64,000 nucleotides of DNA from Haliscomenobacter sp041740695 (GCF_041740695.1 NZ_JBGSLK010000132.1:30782-94781); one strand, 5' to 3'; shown: positions 16,423 to 25,417, numbered from the stretch's first letter. The notes: a model not told the origin generated them from the letters alone. Program-made: numbers and translations.

Positions 16423-16974
16423 CTACAAATAAATTTTGTCCCCCATTTTGTACAATTCCTCACCACTCCAGCGGCCTGGAGCAATCTGGTACTCAAAGGT
16501 CGTGCTAGCCCCTACTTCGCTGTTGGCGTAACAGGATTTTACCAGGTCTTTGGTCGCGCGAATGAATCCTCCGCGAACTTTGGCATCCCGTTCTGCTTTT
16601 TCCATGGCGGTCAGGATTTCAATTTGTTGTGGCATTTTGAGTTTGGCAAACGTGGATCCGTGTTTGGTTTTGCACTCCAGGTCCAGATTCGTGAATCCAT
16701 CCATGATCACCTTCTGCGCATCAGGTTTGTAGCAATCCTGTAGCAGGGTTTCAAACCAACGCGGTACTCCTGCCTCGATGGCACCCGGAGTATCGGTCTT
16801 GGGGATGATGCATTGGGCAACGGCAGCCAGGGTTTTGCGTTGCTTACCACTCAGAAGGGTCGGCTTGATGCCTAAGTCCATCGGCTCGGCGAGCCGGGCG
16901 AAAACTGTTTCCGGCACAGCCAGAGAGGCTCCGAAAACAGCCGTAAAAATTTTTACTGCTTCTCTTCTCTGCAT
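16423..16974 (-). CDS. gluconate 2-dehydrogenase subunit 3 family protein
   Basis: 183 residues from the ATG at 16974, chosen because it gives MQRREAVKIFTAVFGASLA, a twin-arginine-like export signal as is normal for this subunit. An ATG at 16998 would add only eight residues. The rest (AVAQCIIPKTDTPGAIEAGV, then helices ending RWSGEELYKMGDKIYL) matches the subunit-3 family. In characterised enzymes this subunit carries the folded FAD subunit across the membrane by the Tat route and stabilises it. It is the first gene of the operon. Confidence 0.85.
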   Translation of the reverse strand: MQRREAVKIFTAVFGASLAVPETVFARLAEPMDLGIKPTLLSGKQRKTLAAVAQCIIPKTDTPGAIEAGVPRWFETLLQDCYKPDAQKVIMDGFTNLDLECKTKHGSTFAKLKMPQQIEILTAMEKAERDAKVRGGFIRATKDLVKSCYANSEVGASTTFEYQIAPGRWSGEELYKMGDKIYL

Positions 16975-17196
16975 GATTGAAAAAGAATTAATACCCATTA
17001 ATGTAGCGCTAATCCAAGTTTGTACTCATCGCTGGGCATGAATGAATAGCATGATTTTTTCCGAATTCTCTAAAAGTAAACAAGCGCGGTAAAAATAGGA
17101 AGAGGAAATGGTTTTTTACCAAAAAAAGAGTAAACATTAAGGGAAGATTAACAATAAGATTCTGATTTGGTTTAGGGAAAAGGTTGTGATGAAGGC

Positions 17197-17233
17197 AAAA
17201 AAAACGGGTGAATGACCATAAGCCATTCACCCG
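17197..17233 (-). terminator. rho-independent terminator of the beta-barrel gene
   Basis: Arms 17205-17214 and 17224-17233 form a perfect 10-bp stem. On the minus strand the stem is followed by eight T (17197-17204), 45 bases past the stop codon at 17278. Confidence 0.9.
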
Positions 17234-17277
17234 ACGCGATTTTTTAGTATACGTGGTTAGAGAAAAGTCGCTAGTGT

Positions 17278-17772
17278 TTAGTTGAGCGTGTAACGAACAG
17301 CAAGGGCGCCGTAACCACCGCCAAAACCAGAGAGGTAACCACTACCAATGTAGATGGTAGGCACCCAGTCTGCACTGATGTTGATGGGCGTATTCGGGAA
17401 TTTGTAGTCCAGACCCAGGTTACCCATGATCCCAATGCCAAAGCTACCAGAATCACCAAAATTAAAACCATTGTTGTAATTGTAGAAAAATGCACTGGCT
17501 CCACCACCAAAATACCACTGTAGATTATCTACACCATTGATGGGTTTGTGAATTTGGTAAAGTGCACCTACATTCACCCAGCTATAGCCAGTGTAGCCGC
17601 GAAAACCAGCAAAGAGTTCCAAAGCATTGGATTCTGATAAGAAGGTTTTGTAAGAAACAGAGAGTGGAACACCCAAGCGCAAACCGATTGCAGAATTGTA
17701 AGATTGAGCATGAATCGCGTTACTGAACAAAACAGCACCCAAAAAGGCGAACAGGAAAAATAGTTTTTTCAT
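17278..17772 (-). CDS. small outer-membrane beta-barrel-like protein
   Basis: 164 residues with a signal peptide (about 1-22, ending IHAQ). The mature part is rich in Gly, Tyr, Phe and Asn, alternates hydrophobic residues and ends in an aromatic-basic strand (ALAVRYTLN), as small OmpX/OmpW-like barrels do. No enzymatic motif is seen. It is transcribed alone, with a strong terminator. Family identity is not resolved; it could equally be a periplasmic beta protein. Confidence 0.65.
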   Translation of the reverse strand: MKKLFFLFAFLGAVLFSNAIHAQSYNSAIGLRLGVPLSVSYKTFLSESNALELFAGFRGYTGYSWVNVGALYQIHKPINGVDNLQWYFGGGASAFFYNYNNGFNFGDSGSFGIGIMGNLGLDYKFPNTPINISADWVPTIYIGSGYLSGFGGGYGALAVRYTLN

Positions 17773-17985
17773 TGTATAATAGTTTTAGGTTTAACAAGCA
17801 TGTTTGTGAAAGGTTGATTTCCGGGCAACCGCAAGGTCAGACAAGATAAACGGACAAAAAGTTGCGATCAATACAGGACAGGATAAACTTTAATGGCGGA
17901 AAATTACTACTTTTTCTCATCAACTTGCAACCAATATCTGATGAAAAAAGCGTTATGGAGGATAAACTGGCGGTAAAACCAGACA

Positions 17986-17993
17986 TATCTTTG
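17986..17993 (+). promoter_or_regulatory. possible -7 element upstream of the CHAT operon
   Basis: TATCTTTG matches TAnnTTTG, but no TTG is found at the right distance upstream. It lies 155 bases before the CHAT start codon. The rest of the 17773-18147 gap is AT-rich apart from the G/C-rich repeats at 18052-18135. Confidence 0.3.
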
Positions 17994-18051
17994 CTAAAAC
18001 TAATTTAGAAACGGAAAAAAAAATTAATTTCACTTTCTAATTTTTAAAAAA

Positions 18052-18135
18052 GGCAGCCACATAGGGCAGTTCCTAAACAGGGCTGCCACATAGGGCAGCC
18101 CCAACTAGGGCAGCCCCAACCAGGGCAGCCCCGAC
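18052..18135. repeat. GGCAGCC-type tandem repeats upstream of the CHAT gene
   Basis: Three 15-bp units in exact tandem at 18091-18105, 18106-18120 and 18121-18135 (TAGGGCAGCCCCAAC, with two changes in the last). They are preceded by two looser copies at 18052-18069 and 18079-18096 that include the complement GGGCTGCC, so they can also fold. The array ends 12 bases before the ATG. Confidence 0.75.
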
Positions 18136-18147
18136 GAGCGCCTAATT

Positions 18148-19863
18148 ATGAAGCAACCCGTAATTTTTTTGGCTTTTGCCAATGACAAAGATGATCACCT
18201 GCCCCTCCTCGACGAGGAACGCAAGGTCATTAACGGGCATTTGCTTCCCCTGGCCAATCAGCAGTACCTGCAACTGGTGATTGAACCCAGTGCTACAACC
18301 ATCGACATCAGCCGTTACATTACCGATCTCAAAGACCGCATCAATATTTTTCACTACGGTGGTCACGCCGGTAGTCAAGAGATTTTTTTACAAGACCAGG
18401 TTGCCAACTCCGCTGGCATTGCTCAAATATTGGCCTTACAAAAAGAATTAAAAGTTGTTTTTCTCAACGGTTGTTCCACTCGGGCCCAGGTAGGGCTCTT
18501 GCAGGAATTGGGCATTCCGGCGGTCATTGCCACCTCTATCCCCATTGCTGATCAGGCGGCCAGAACGTTTTCGGATGTATTTTACCGTGCCCTTGCCGAA
18601 GACCACACCCTGGAAGAAGCATACAAACTCGCTGCTGCCAATCATTTGATGAGCTCTGGACAAGCAGCAGGCATCAATCGGGGCGTGCGGGTACGCAAAG
18701 AGGAGACCGAACCACTACCCTGGGGGCTCTACATCACCGATGGCAAAGAAGCGGTGCTGAACTGGAAAATCCCCCGGCAAAGCGCAGGCTCCTTCATCGT
18801 GCGGGGAGCAGGGCTGAAATACCAAAGTGGGGCGGGTATCAACCAAAAACTGGTGATGGCCATTGCCAATGCCATTGCTCCACATAGCCGGAGTATCCAG
18901 TTGATTTTGGACGAAGCTAAATCCAAAAGCCGCGAGCCCAAAATGCGCGACTTGCGCGTGGCCGTAATCGACTCCTTTCCTACCCCGATTGGTATGCATT
19001 TGCGCAAGTTGTTGATCGTAGAAGAAATAGGTACGGATCGATTGCAAAAGATTGTCAACCTGTATCAGGTGTCGGCGCAGTTTTTGGCTTATGTCCTGCT
19101 GGCTCAGGTATGGGATGAAAGATTCAGTAACCCCAATTATCCAATCCTGCCGATCACCCAATCGACCCTCAAAACGTTTTTGTCGCTATCCGCAGCGGAT
19201 AGTCAAACCTATAATTTCGTCAATCTCATTGAAGCCTTGGGAGATACCCTGGCCGAAAGCAAAACGCCATTGTTTGTAACCGAATTCAACACCTTGCGCA
19301 AACAATACCGGGAAGAACCGGAATTAAAAACCGCAGTACTTTTCCTCGAGGAAATGAAACGGGAGCTTATGGGTTCAGTGGCTGCCGATGAGATCGAAAG
19401 TTTTTGTGTACAGGGTGAAGACAAGCTGTGTGAAATTTTTAAACACATTGGTTTTGCTGCCAAATACACACTGGCTACCATTAAAACGATTGAGCTGATC
19501 AAACCAAGGCATGAAACCCCTCGGTTTCGGCACAACCTGGTCGTGCTCAATCAACTGACTGCCGCCATCGGAGTACTGGATGATGTGCTGGAAACCACGG
19601 AATACACCGACAACAACTCGGTGATTTTGATGCGTGACGAAGAAACTGTTTCCCCTTCGCTCAACTTGTCCCCATTTATTTTGGACGAAAACGCACTATC
19701 CGGCCAGCAAAATTCTAAATTGTTCTTTTTTACCAGTTATGAAAACAAACAAATCAACTTTACTCTGATCGACAATTTGAAAGATTTGCTCAACATCACG
19801 AGAGACAACTATCCCCTGGTGAGCGAGCTTTTTGATGGCTTCATCAATAAATTTCAGGTATGA
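18148..19863 (+). CDS. CHAT-domain caspase-like protease, first gene of a STAND operon
   Basis: 571 residues, cytoplasmic. The N-terminal about 190 residues are a CHAT (caspase HetF-associated) domain, with the catalytic His73 in HYGGHAG and Cys109 in LNGCSTRAQ, and then the usual downstream segment (AARTFSDVFYRALAEDHTLEEAY). The next about 380 residues are helical without a motif I recognise; they may be a substrate, regulatory or adaptor region. The stop overlaps the next ATG by four bases (ATGA), so translation should be coupled to the ATPase gene. CHAT proteases paired with STAND ATPases are thought to act in conflict or programmed-death systems; that role here is inference. Confidence 0.85.
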   Translation: MKQPVIFLAFANDKDDHLPLLDEERKVINGHLLPLANQQYLQLVIEPSATTIDISRYITDLKDRINIFHYGGHAGSQEIFLQDQVANSAGIAQILALQKELKVVFLNGCSTRAQVGLLQELGIPAVIATSIPIADQAARTFSDVFYRALAEDHTLEEAYKLAAANHLMSSGQAAGINRGVRVRKEETEPLPWGLYITDGKEAVLNWKIPRQSAGSFIVRGAGLKYQSGAGINQKLVMAIANAIAPHSRSIQLILDEAKSKSREPKMRDLRVAVIDSFPTPIGMHLRKLLIVEEIGTDRLQKIVNLYQVSAQFLAYVLLAQVWDERFSNPNYPILPITQSTLKTFLSLSAADSQTYNFVNLIEALGDTLAESKTPLFVTEFNTLRKQYREEPELKTAVLFLEEMKRELMGSVAADEIESFCVQGEDKLCEIFKHIGFAAKYTLATIKTIELIKPRHETPRFRHNLVVLNQLTAAIGVLDDVLETTEYTDNNSVILMRDEETVSPSLNLSPFILDENALSGQQNSKLFFFTSYENKQINFTLIDNLKDLLNITRDNYPLVSELFDGFINKFQV

Positions 19864-21722
19864 CCCGTACACCTTTCAAGTTTTTGGATGCTTACGGTAA
19901 AGCAGATACCGAAATCTTCTTCGGACGTGAAGAGGAGGTGGAATCGCTGTATCAAATGAGTTTCCAAACCAACTTAATGCTGGTGTATGGCGTATCGGGT
20001 ACGGGAAAAACCAGTTTGGTGCAATGTGGCTTGGCGGGGAAATTTGAATCCAGTGACTTGTTCGACATTACCATCCGCCGCAAAAACAACCTGAACGACG
20101 CTTTTTGCGATGAATTGAAAAAACACGACCTGGAGAAATCCTTTGAAGATGGCTTTTCGCCTGATCAAATGATTCACTCCTTGTACCTGGATTACCTAAG
20201 GCCTATTTACCTCATTTTTGACCAGTTTGAAGAGCTGTTCATTCTGGGCTCCCAACATGAAGAGGCCCTTTTTGTCAAAACCATCAAAAAATTACTCGCA
20301 GCTGAACTTCCCTGCAAAATCATCATCGTGATTCGGGAAGAGTACCTGGGGCATTTGTCGAGCTTTGAAAAAGCAGTACCCCAAATCTTTGACAAACGCC
20401 TGCGGGTAGAACCCATGAGTAGGAACAATGCCCGCCGGGTCATTGTCAATACCTTGCAAAACGAAAAAATCCACGTAACCCTCAGCAATGAGCAGGTTGC
20501 CGATACCATCATCGACAAGGTAACCGAAGGCATGGGTCGGGTGCAACTCACTTATTTGCAGGTATTTCTCGACAAATTATACCGGGTAGCCGCTCTGCGT
20601 GGTGGCAGCGAGATTATTTTTGACAATGAATTGGTCAACGATGTTGGCCGGATTGAAGATGTATTGCGCGACTTTTTGGATGAACAATTGGATGTATTTG
20701 CACAGGAAGTGGACACCAAAGAACTGGGGCTCAAATGGCTCAAGTTGTTTGTATCCGACAAAGGCACCAAAATCCCCATCAAACGCCAGGACGTGGAACG
20801 CGCCATGCCCGAACTAGGCCGCATCAAACACTTCAATTACCTCCAGTTTTTTGTCAACCGCCGCATATTACGGCCACTGGACAGCGACCAATACGAACTG
20901 ATCCACGATAGTATAGCCTTAAAACTCTCACAAACCAAAACGGCAGGCGTCCCCATGCCCTTGCAAGTCCCCGCTCAGCAACTGCCCGCCAATCCTTTCC
21001 TCAATTTCACACCCTATGGCCCCGAAATGGCCGAATTGTTTTTTGGCCGGGATAAGGAAATTCGGGAATTGTTCGACAAAGTCATCAACGATACTGCCGT
21101 GCGCTCTACCCTGGTTTTTGGCCCAATTGGGGTCGGAAAAACTTCGTTGATGCGCGCAGGATTGATTCCAAGGATCCAACAATTGTTCCGCACTGCCTAC
21201 CTGGCTTTGAGTCGGGAGATGTTTGATTTGCCGCTGTTTTCCGAGCTTTTTTTAAGCCCACCCAATAAGAAGGAAAGTCCACGGCTTTTAGAATTGTTTT
21301 TTGGCGCAGATGCCCAAAAAATCAATACCGAAGAGCGCAAGATACTGGTACTGGATCAGTTGGAAGAAGTGTTTATTTGGGTGACGGAAACAGCACAATT
21401 GGAGTTTTTTTACCGCCACCTCGCCCATCTGATTGATGGCACGCAAAACTGTGACCTGGTTTTAGTGATTCGCGACGAATTTTTTGCCAATTTGCAAGAC
21501 CTAGAATCCTTTATTCCAGGTATTTTAGAGGAACAAATGCGCGTTAAACACCTGGATCGTTTTAGTGCGGCTGAGGTAATCCGGCGCAATTTGCACTTTG
21601 CTAAGGTTGAGCTGGACAATGAACAGGTCATGGAGCGCATTTTGCAAAACGTAACCGAGGGCGACGGCAAAATCAATTTGACTTTTTTACAATTGTACAT
21701 GCATAAATTGCTGATAGCTTGA
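19860..21722 (+). CDS. tandem nSTAND-type NTPase
   Basis: 620 residues. Two similar NTPase modules lie in tandem. The first opens FFGREEEVESL (20-30), with Walker A GVSGTGKTS at 44-52 and Walker B IYLIFDQFEE at 116-125. The second opens LFFGRDKEI, with Walker A GPIGVGKTS near 420-428 and Walker B ILVLDQLEE near 495-503. Each is followed by the family's helical region (LTYLQVFLDKLY, LTFLQLYMHKLL). The second module stops abruptly after LLIA. The piece matching module one's continuation (IEDVLRDFLDEQ) is found in the next gene as IVEDLLDQQ. This is a STAND switch expected to oligomerise on signal and drive the CHAT protease. Confidence 0.85.
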   Translation: MTRTPFKFLDAYGKADTEIFFGREEEVESLYQMSFQTNLMLVYGVSGTGKTSLVQCGLAGKFESSDLFDITIRRKNNLNDAFCDELKKHDLEKSFEDGFSPDQMIHSLYLDYLRPIYLIFDQFEELFILGSQHEEALFVKTIKKLLAAELPCKIIIVIREEYLGHLSSFEKAVPQIFDKRLRVEPMSRNNARRVIVNTLQNEKIHVTLSNEQVADTIIDKVTEGMGRVQLTYLQVFLDKLYRVAALRGGSEIIFDNELVNDVGRIEDVLRDFLDEQLDVFAQEVDTKELGLKWLKLFVSDKGTKIPIKRQDVERAMPELGRIKHFNYLQFFVNRRILRPLDSDQYELIHDSIALKLSQTKTAGVPMPLQVPAQQLPANPFLNFTPYGPEMAELFFGRDKEIRELFDKVINDTAVRSTLVFGPIGVGKTSLMRAGLIPRIQQLFRTAYLALSREMFDLPLFSELFLSPPNKKESPRLLELFFGADAQKINTEERKILVLDQLEEVFIWVTETAQLEFFYRHLAHLIDGTQNCDLVLVIRDEFFANLQDLESFIPGILEEQMRVKHLDRFSAAEVIRRNLHFAKVELDNEQVMERILQNVTEGDGKINLTFLQLYMHKLLIA

Positions 21723-24031
21723 AAAAAATCACACTGGACAGCCTCGATCAAATGGGGACTGGCAACAACATTGTGGAAGATCTGCTCGACCAGCAAGTGC
21801 GCGAAATCGAAACCATCCTGGGGGAAAAATACCGAGGCATTGGCAACAAGATTTTGTCCATGTTTGTACAAGGTGGAAATCGGGTGCAGCTCAGCGAAAG
21901 CAGCATTGCCGAAGAACTACACAGCAAAAAAGGCCTCGCCTTCACGATGGTGCAGCGCATCCTGGAACAAATGACCCAGGCCAGTTTGCTGCGCAAAACC
22001 CCTGGTGGAAAATACGAACTCAGCAACAACCTCCTGGCTCAACGCGCTTTTCAAAAAGTGGAAGCCGAAAACCGGGTATTGCGCACCATGCGCTCCAATA
22101 TCCGCGATCGCATGGCACGCAAGGAATTACTGGACGAGCATTATTTAAACTACATCACTTCTTCACTGGGTTTGTTGGATTTGACGCCGGAAGAGTATGG
22201 CTTTGTAGAGGAGTCACGGGACTCTATTCAGCGTAGAAAGAGGCGGCGGGGATTTTTATTGACCTTGTTTGTTACTGTGCTTTCTTTGATGGCCTTTTGG
22301 GCTACTATGCAAACCTGGGAGGCCCGCAAAAAAACGAAAGAACTAGCTGTCATCAATAAAGAGTTGGAGGTAAGCCGGGATAGTTCAAGGCATGCTTATG
22401 AGAATGAGCGCGCTGCTAACGATCTCACCCAACTGAGTCTGAATGCACTCAAAGAAGAAAAAAACCGCGCTGATTCTTTGGCAAAAAAAGCAACCGCTAG
22501 TGCTGCTTTAGCTCAAGCCGAAGCCAACCGCGCCAACGAAAACGCAAAAAAAGCGCAAGCCGAAAAAAAACGTGCAGAAACGGAAGCTGCTAGTGCCAAA
22601 CGCTCCAGCGCGGCCGCACGCAGCGCCGAAGCCGCCGCCAAACTCTCTGCCGAGCGAGCAGAACAACTTCGCGAAGACGCCGTAAATGCAGAAAAAAAGG
22701 CTCAAGACGCCCGCGAACGCGCCATAGTTTTTAGCAATGCCGTTGTAGCCCTCAATGCCGCCCTCAAAAGCCAGGAGCTCGATGATGCCCGTCTGCAAGC
22801 ACTCGTCGCCCGGCAAGCTTACAATATCGTGAGTGCTTCGCCAGAACTGGGGCTTACCCGCCATCCCTACATTTACAATGCCTTGTATTATGCGGTGAAA
22901 GACGTGGACAACAACATTCGTTTTCGCAACAAAGCTCATCAAGGTTCGGTACGCGACATCGTTTTTCAGGAGGATGGTCAGCGTTTTTTCACTACGGGTA
23001 GTGATGGCCAGGTGGTGCAATGGGACATCAATGAGTGGAATGCCTTGGGAGTCCCCGCGCATCGACAAACCCGCCTGCCCTTTGAGGGAGATGCCGTACA
23101 CAATTCACTGGCACTGAGCCCCAATGAAGATCGTTTATTACTGGGTGGTGAGTTAAGCTACCTACAAGTGTACAACCTGAAGAATAAAATGGTCAAACGT
23201 TTTGACTGGCCCAAGGGTAAAAGCACCGAAGAAATCTTTTCCGTAGGTTTTCTTAACAATACTGGGGCCATAGTCGGAATGGGCCGCAGCCATTTTTATT
23301 ACCTGAAAGATGAAAATGCGGCCATTACGGACATTCCCAAAGCGAATTCCCGTGCCAGCACCTTTTTGAGTACCAATCAAGGAGTTATTTCGCTTACAGT
23401 ACAGGTGCTGTATCAAGAGCTGACCAAATTCAACATCGAAGGTTTGATCAATGGCCGTTTGTACCGCCAGGAATTTGCGACCCGTCAAATCAATGCTCAA
23501 AGCAAATATGGGGCAATTACTTCCATTGCCGCCCAGCAAGCGGAAGGAGCTGGTTTATTGGCCATGGGCTTTCAGAACGGACAAATTGCACTAGGGAAGA
23601 TGGATGCCAATACCTTGGTAGTGAGTAAAAATCCAGTCTATTTATTCAAACAAAATCAGTCGCCCATCGTCGACATCACCTTCAGTGCCAACGGCCGCTA
23701 TCTGGCTGCTGCCAGTTTGGATGGTCGGGTGACCATTTGGGATTTAGAAATTTCGGAAAACGATCCGACCTATCAACCCTTGTTGTTGGAGGATCATGAG
23801 GGTTGGGCCACTTCCGTTTGCTTCACCCCCGATGAAAAATTCCTTTTAGTCGGCACCAAAAATGGCGAAGTAGCCTTTTGGAACCTCGACCCACGCGTGT
23901 ACGCCGAGCACTTGTGCAATCAACTGCGCATCAACTACCTCAGCCCGCGTTACGACGTAATGGAAACCCAAGATTGGAGCCGCTTTTTTGGCAAGGAAAT
24001 TAAACAACAGCGGGTATGTGGAGGAAATTAA
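21719..24031 (+). CDS. winged-helix / transmembrane / coiled-coil / WD40 protein (continuation of the nSTAND module)
   Basis: 770 residues from a TTG overlapping the previous stop (TTGA). Residues 1-30 continue the second nSTAND module, and about 40-115 look like its winged helix (SIAEELHSKKGLAFTMVQRIL). RRKRRR precedes one transmembrane helix at about 178-198. Next is an Ala/Lys/Glu/Arg-rich coiled coil (about 205-350), and then a WD40-type propeller from about 405 with clear blades ending VVQWDI, VTIWDL and VAFWNL. The positive-inside rule puts the coiled coil and propeller in the periplasm. It overlaps gene four by 16 bases. The unusual start may mean re-initiation or a -1 frameshift making one long protein. 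Confidence 0.75.
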   Translation: MKKITLDSLDQMGTGNNIVEDLLDQQVREIETILGEKYRGIGNKILSMFVQGGNRVQLSESSIAEELHSKKGLAFTMVQRILEQMTQASLLRKTPGGKYELSNNLLAQRAFQKVEAENRVLRTMRSNIRDRMARKELLDEHYLNYITSSLGLLDLTPEEYGFVEESRDSIQRRKRRRGFLLTLFVTVLSLMAFWATMQTWEARKKTKELAVINKELEVSRDSSRHAYENERAANDLTQLSLNALKEEKNRADSLAKKATASAALAQAEANRANENAKKAQAEKKRAETEAASAKRSSAAARSAEAAAKLSAERAEQLREDAVNAEKKAQDARERAIVFSNAVVALNAALKSQELDDARLQALVARQAYNIVSASPELGLTRHPYIYNALYYAVKDVDNNIRFRNKAHQGSVRDIVFQEDGQRFFTTGSDGQVVQWDINEWNALGVPAHRQTRLPFEGDAVHNSLALSPNEDRLLLGGELSYLQVYNLKNKMVKRFDWPKGKSTEEIFSVGFLNNTGAIVGMGRSHFYYLKDENAAITDIPKANSRASTFLSTNQGVISLTVQVLYQELTKFNIEGLINGRLYRQEFATRQINAQSKYGAITSIAAQQAEGAGLLAMGFQNGQIALGKMDANTLVVSKNPVYLFKQNQSPIVDITFSANGRYLAAASLDGRVTIWDLEISENDPTYQPLLLEDHEGWATSVCFTPDEKFLLVGTKNGEVAFWNLDPRVYAEHLCNQLRINYLSPRYDVMETQDWSRFFGKEIKQQRVCGGN

Positions 24032-25152
24032 GCAACCGGCAAGGCAATCGCCTTTGGTACAAAGCTGCGCTTACCAGCTTCTTGCTCCTGACCTATGTCC
24101 TTTCCTGGGGGCAAGTCGACTCTTGTCAGGAGCGCCTCATCCAGGCCAGTCAGTTGTACGAAAAAGGCAAACTCAGCCAGGTCATCCAAACCCTGCGTAC
24201 CTGCCTCTATAACCATGATCAAAACAGAGTAACCCGCCGCACTGCCCTCAACATGGCCTCAGAGTCCTTCATTTTTATGGACAGTGTCCGCCTCGCTCAA
24301 CGCACTCTGCTGGAGCTATTGCGCCTCGATCCTTTTTATCAAGTCAACAAAGACATTCCCGAAATGCGCTACCTGCGAGAGCAGGTGGTGACCTATCCCT
24401 GCCTGGAAATTTCCGGCTTTTTTGGCCCCAACGTGCTGACCAGAGCTGATTTTCAAAGTGCCTTGGTTCACCCTGGCGGCAATCTGATCAGTCGAGAGTA
24501 CAGCCTAAAAGGCGTGGATGACGATTTTGATGTGAGTTGGGGTTTTACGGCTGGAGCTGAACTAGGGGTTGCTCTGGATCGGCGCTCTAATTTTGACCTG
24601 CATTTTGGCCTCAATGTTTCTCGTTATACCTTTCGCTACATCCAAGAGATGGACAATGTGCCCAATTTTGACAATGAACTCGATCGAGCCAGACTCTTCA
24701 TTGCTGAAAAACATTTTTGGTTGCGGACACCCCTGTATTTATCCTTCAATTTGGTGCCACGCGAAAGCATCGTTGAACGATACTTCATTCCTTACCTGAA
24801 AATTGGCGGCAGTTACGATCATCTTTTGCGGCAAACCGCAAAACTGAGTTCGCTCAAATTAAGTTTTCCACCAGATGGCACTTCCATCGTTGACCCTGGT
24901 ACCAGAATTGGGGATTACCGACAATCCAGTAATTTTTCTATCTTGGCCGGGGCAGGTGTAAAATTGCACCTGCATCGTTTTTTCTTGCTATTAGATGCAC
25001 AATATTCCCAAATGTTGCGAAATTTGCGCGACACCGAAGCAGAACGGCTGCTTGTTGATGATTACCGCTACGTCGACAATGATTTTACACTCAGCAATCT
25101 CAATTTCCGTATAGGTATTGGGGTGTTTTTGTTCCGGGCAAAGGGGCTATAA
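24016..25152 (+). CDS. outer-membrane beta-barrel protein with helical periplasmic N-terminus
   Basis: 378 residues. A basic N-terminus and hydrophobic stretch (about 17-33, ending SWGQ) form a signal peptide. Residues 35-130 are helical with TPR-like spacing (LYEKGKLSQVIQTLRTCL, ALNMASESFIFMDSV, LLRLDPFYQVN). From about 145 the sequence alternates as a PorT/OMP_b-brl-like barrel (ELGVALDRRSNFDLHFGLNV, FSILAGAGVKLHLHRF) and ends FRIGIGVFLFRAKGL. The gene overlaps the WD40 gene by 16 bases, tying an outer-membrane component to the STAND system. Family placement is by fold pattern only. Confidence 0.75.
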   Translation: MWRKLSNRQGNRLWYKAALTSFLLLTYVLSWGQVDSCQERLIQASQLYEKGKLSQVIQTLRTCLYNHDQNRVTRRTALNMASESFIFMDSVRLAQRTLLELLRLDPFYQVNKDIPEMRYLREQVVTYPCLEISGFFGPNVLTRADFQSALVHPGGNLISREYSLKGVDDDFDVSWGFTAGAELGVALDRRSNFDLHFGLNVSRYTFRYIQEMDNVPNFDNELDRARLFIAEKHFWLRTPLYLSFNLVPRESIVERYFIPYLKIGGSYDHLLRQTAKLSSLKLSFPPDGTSIVDPGTRIGDYRQSSNFSILAGAGVKLHLHRFFLLLDAQYSQMLRNLRDTEAERLLVDDYRYVDNDFTLSNLNFRIGIGVFLFRAKGL

Positions 25153-25255
25153 AAAATATGTGTTCATTTTGCTAAAGGATTAGGTAAGTAAACGGTTCAT
25201 TTCAAGTGTCTTAGCTAATCCTTTGGCCTAAAAAAAAATGAACACCTATTTTTGC
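25152..25255. repeat. palindrome in the glgP promoter region
   Basis: AAAAAATATGTGTTCATTTT..CTAAAGGATTAGG at 25152-25188 is mirrored by CTAATCCTTTGGCC..AAAATGAACACCTATTTTTG at 25215-25254. The right arm contains the predicted glgP -7 box. A roughly 30-base loop lies between. Confidence 0.7.
25223..25254 (+). promoter_or_regulatory. glgP promoter
   Basis: TTG at 25223-25225, 21 bases, TATTTTTG at 25247-25254: a consensus Bacteroidota promoter. The -7 region and its flanks are nearly identical to gltB P2 (5075-5104). Confidence 0.6.
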
Positions 25256-25417
25256 CCCACTATACAAGGTGAAATAATCGCTGCACTCTACAATTTATCC
25301 GTCCTTTTTTCTCCACTGCAAACGTTTGTGTATTCAGGCTACCGGGATAGGCGCGTCAAAATTCAGGATTTTCGCCTTACCTTGCGGCCGTGTTATTCTT
25401 CACAAAATTGAAATTTT

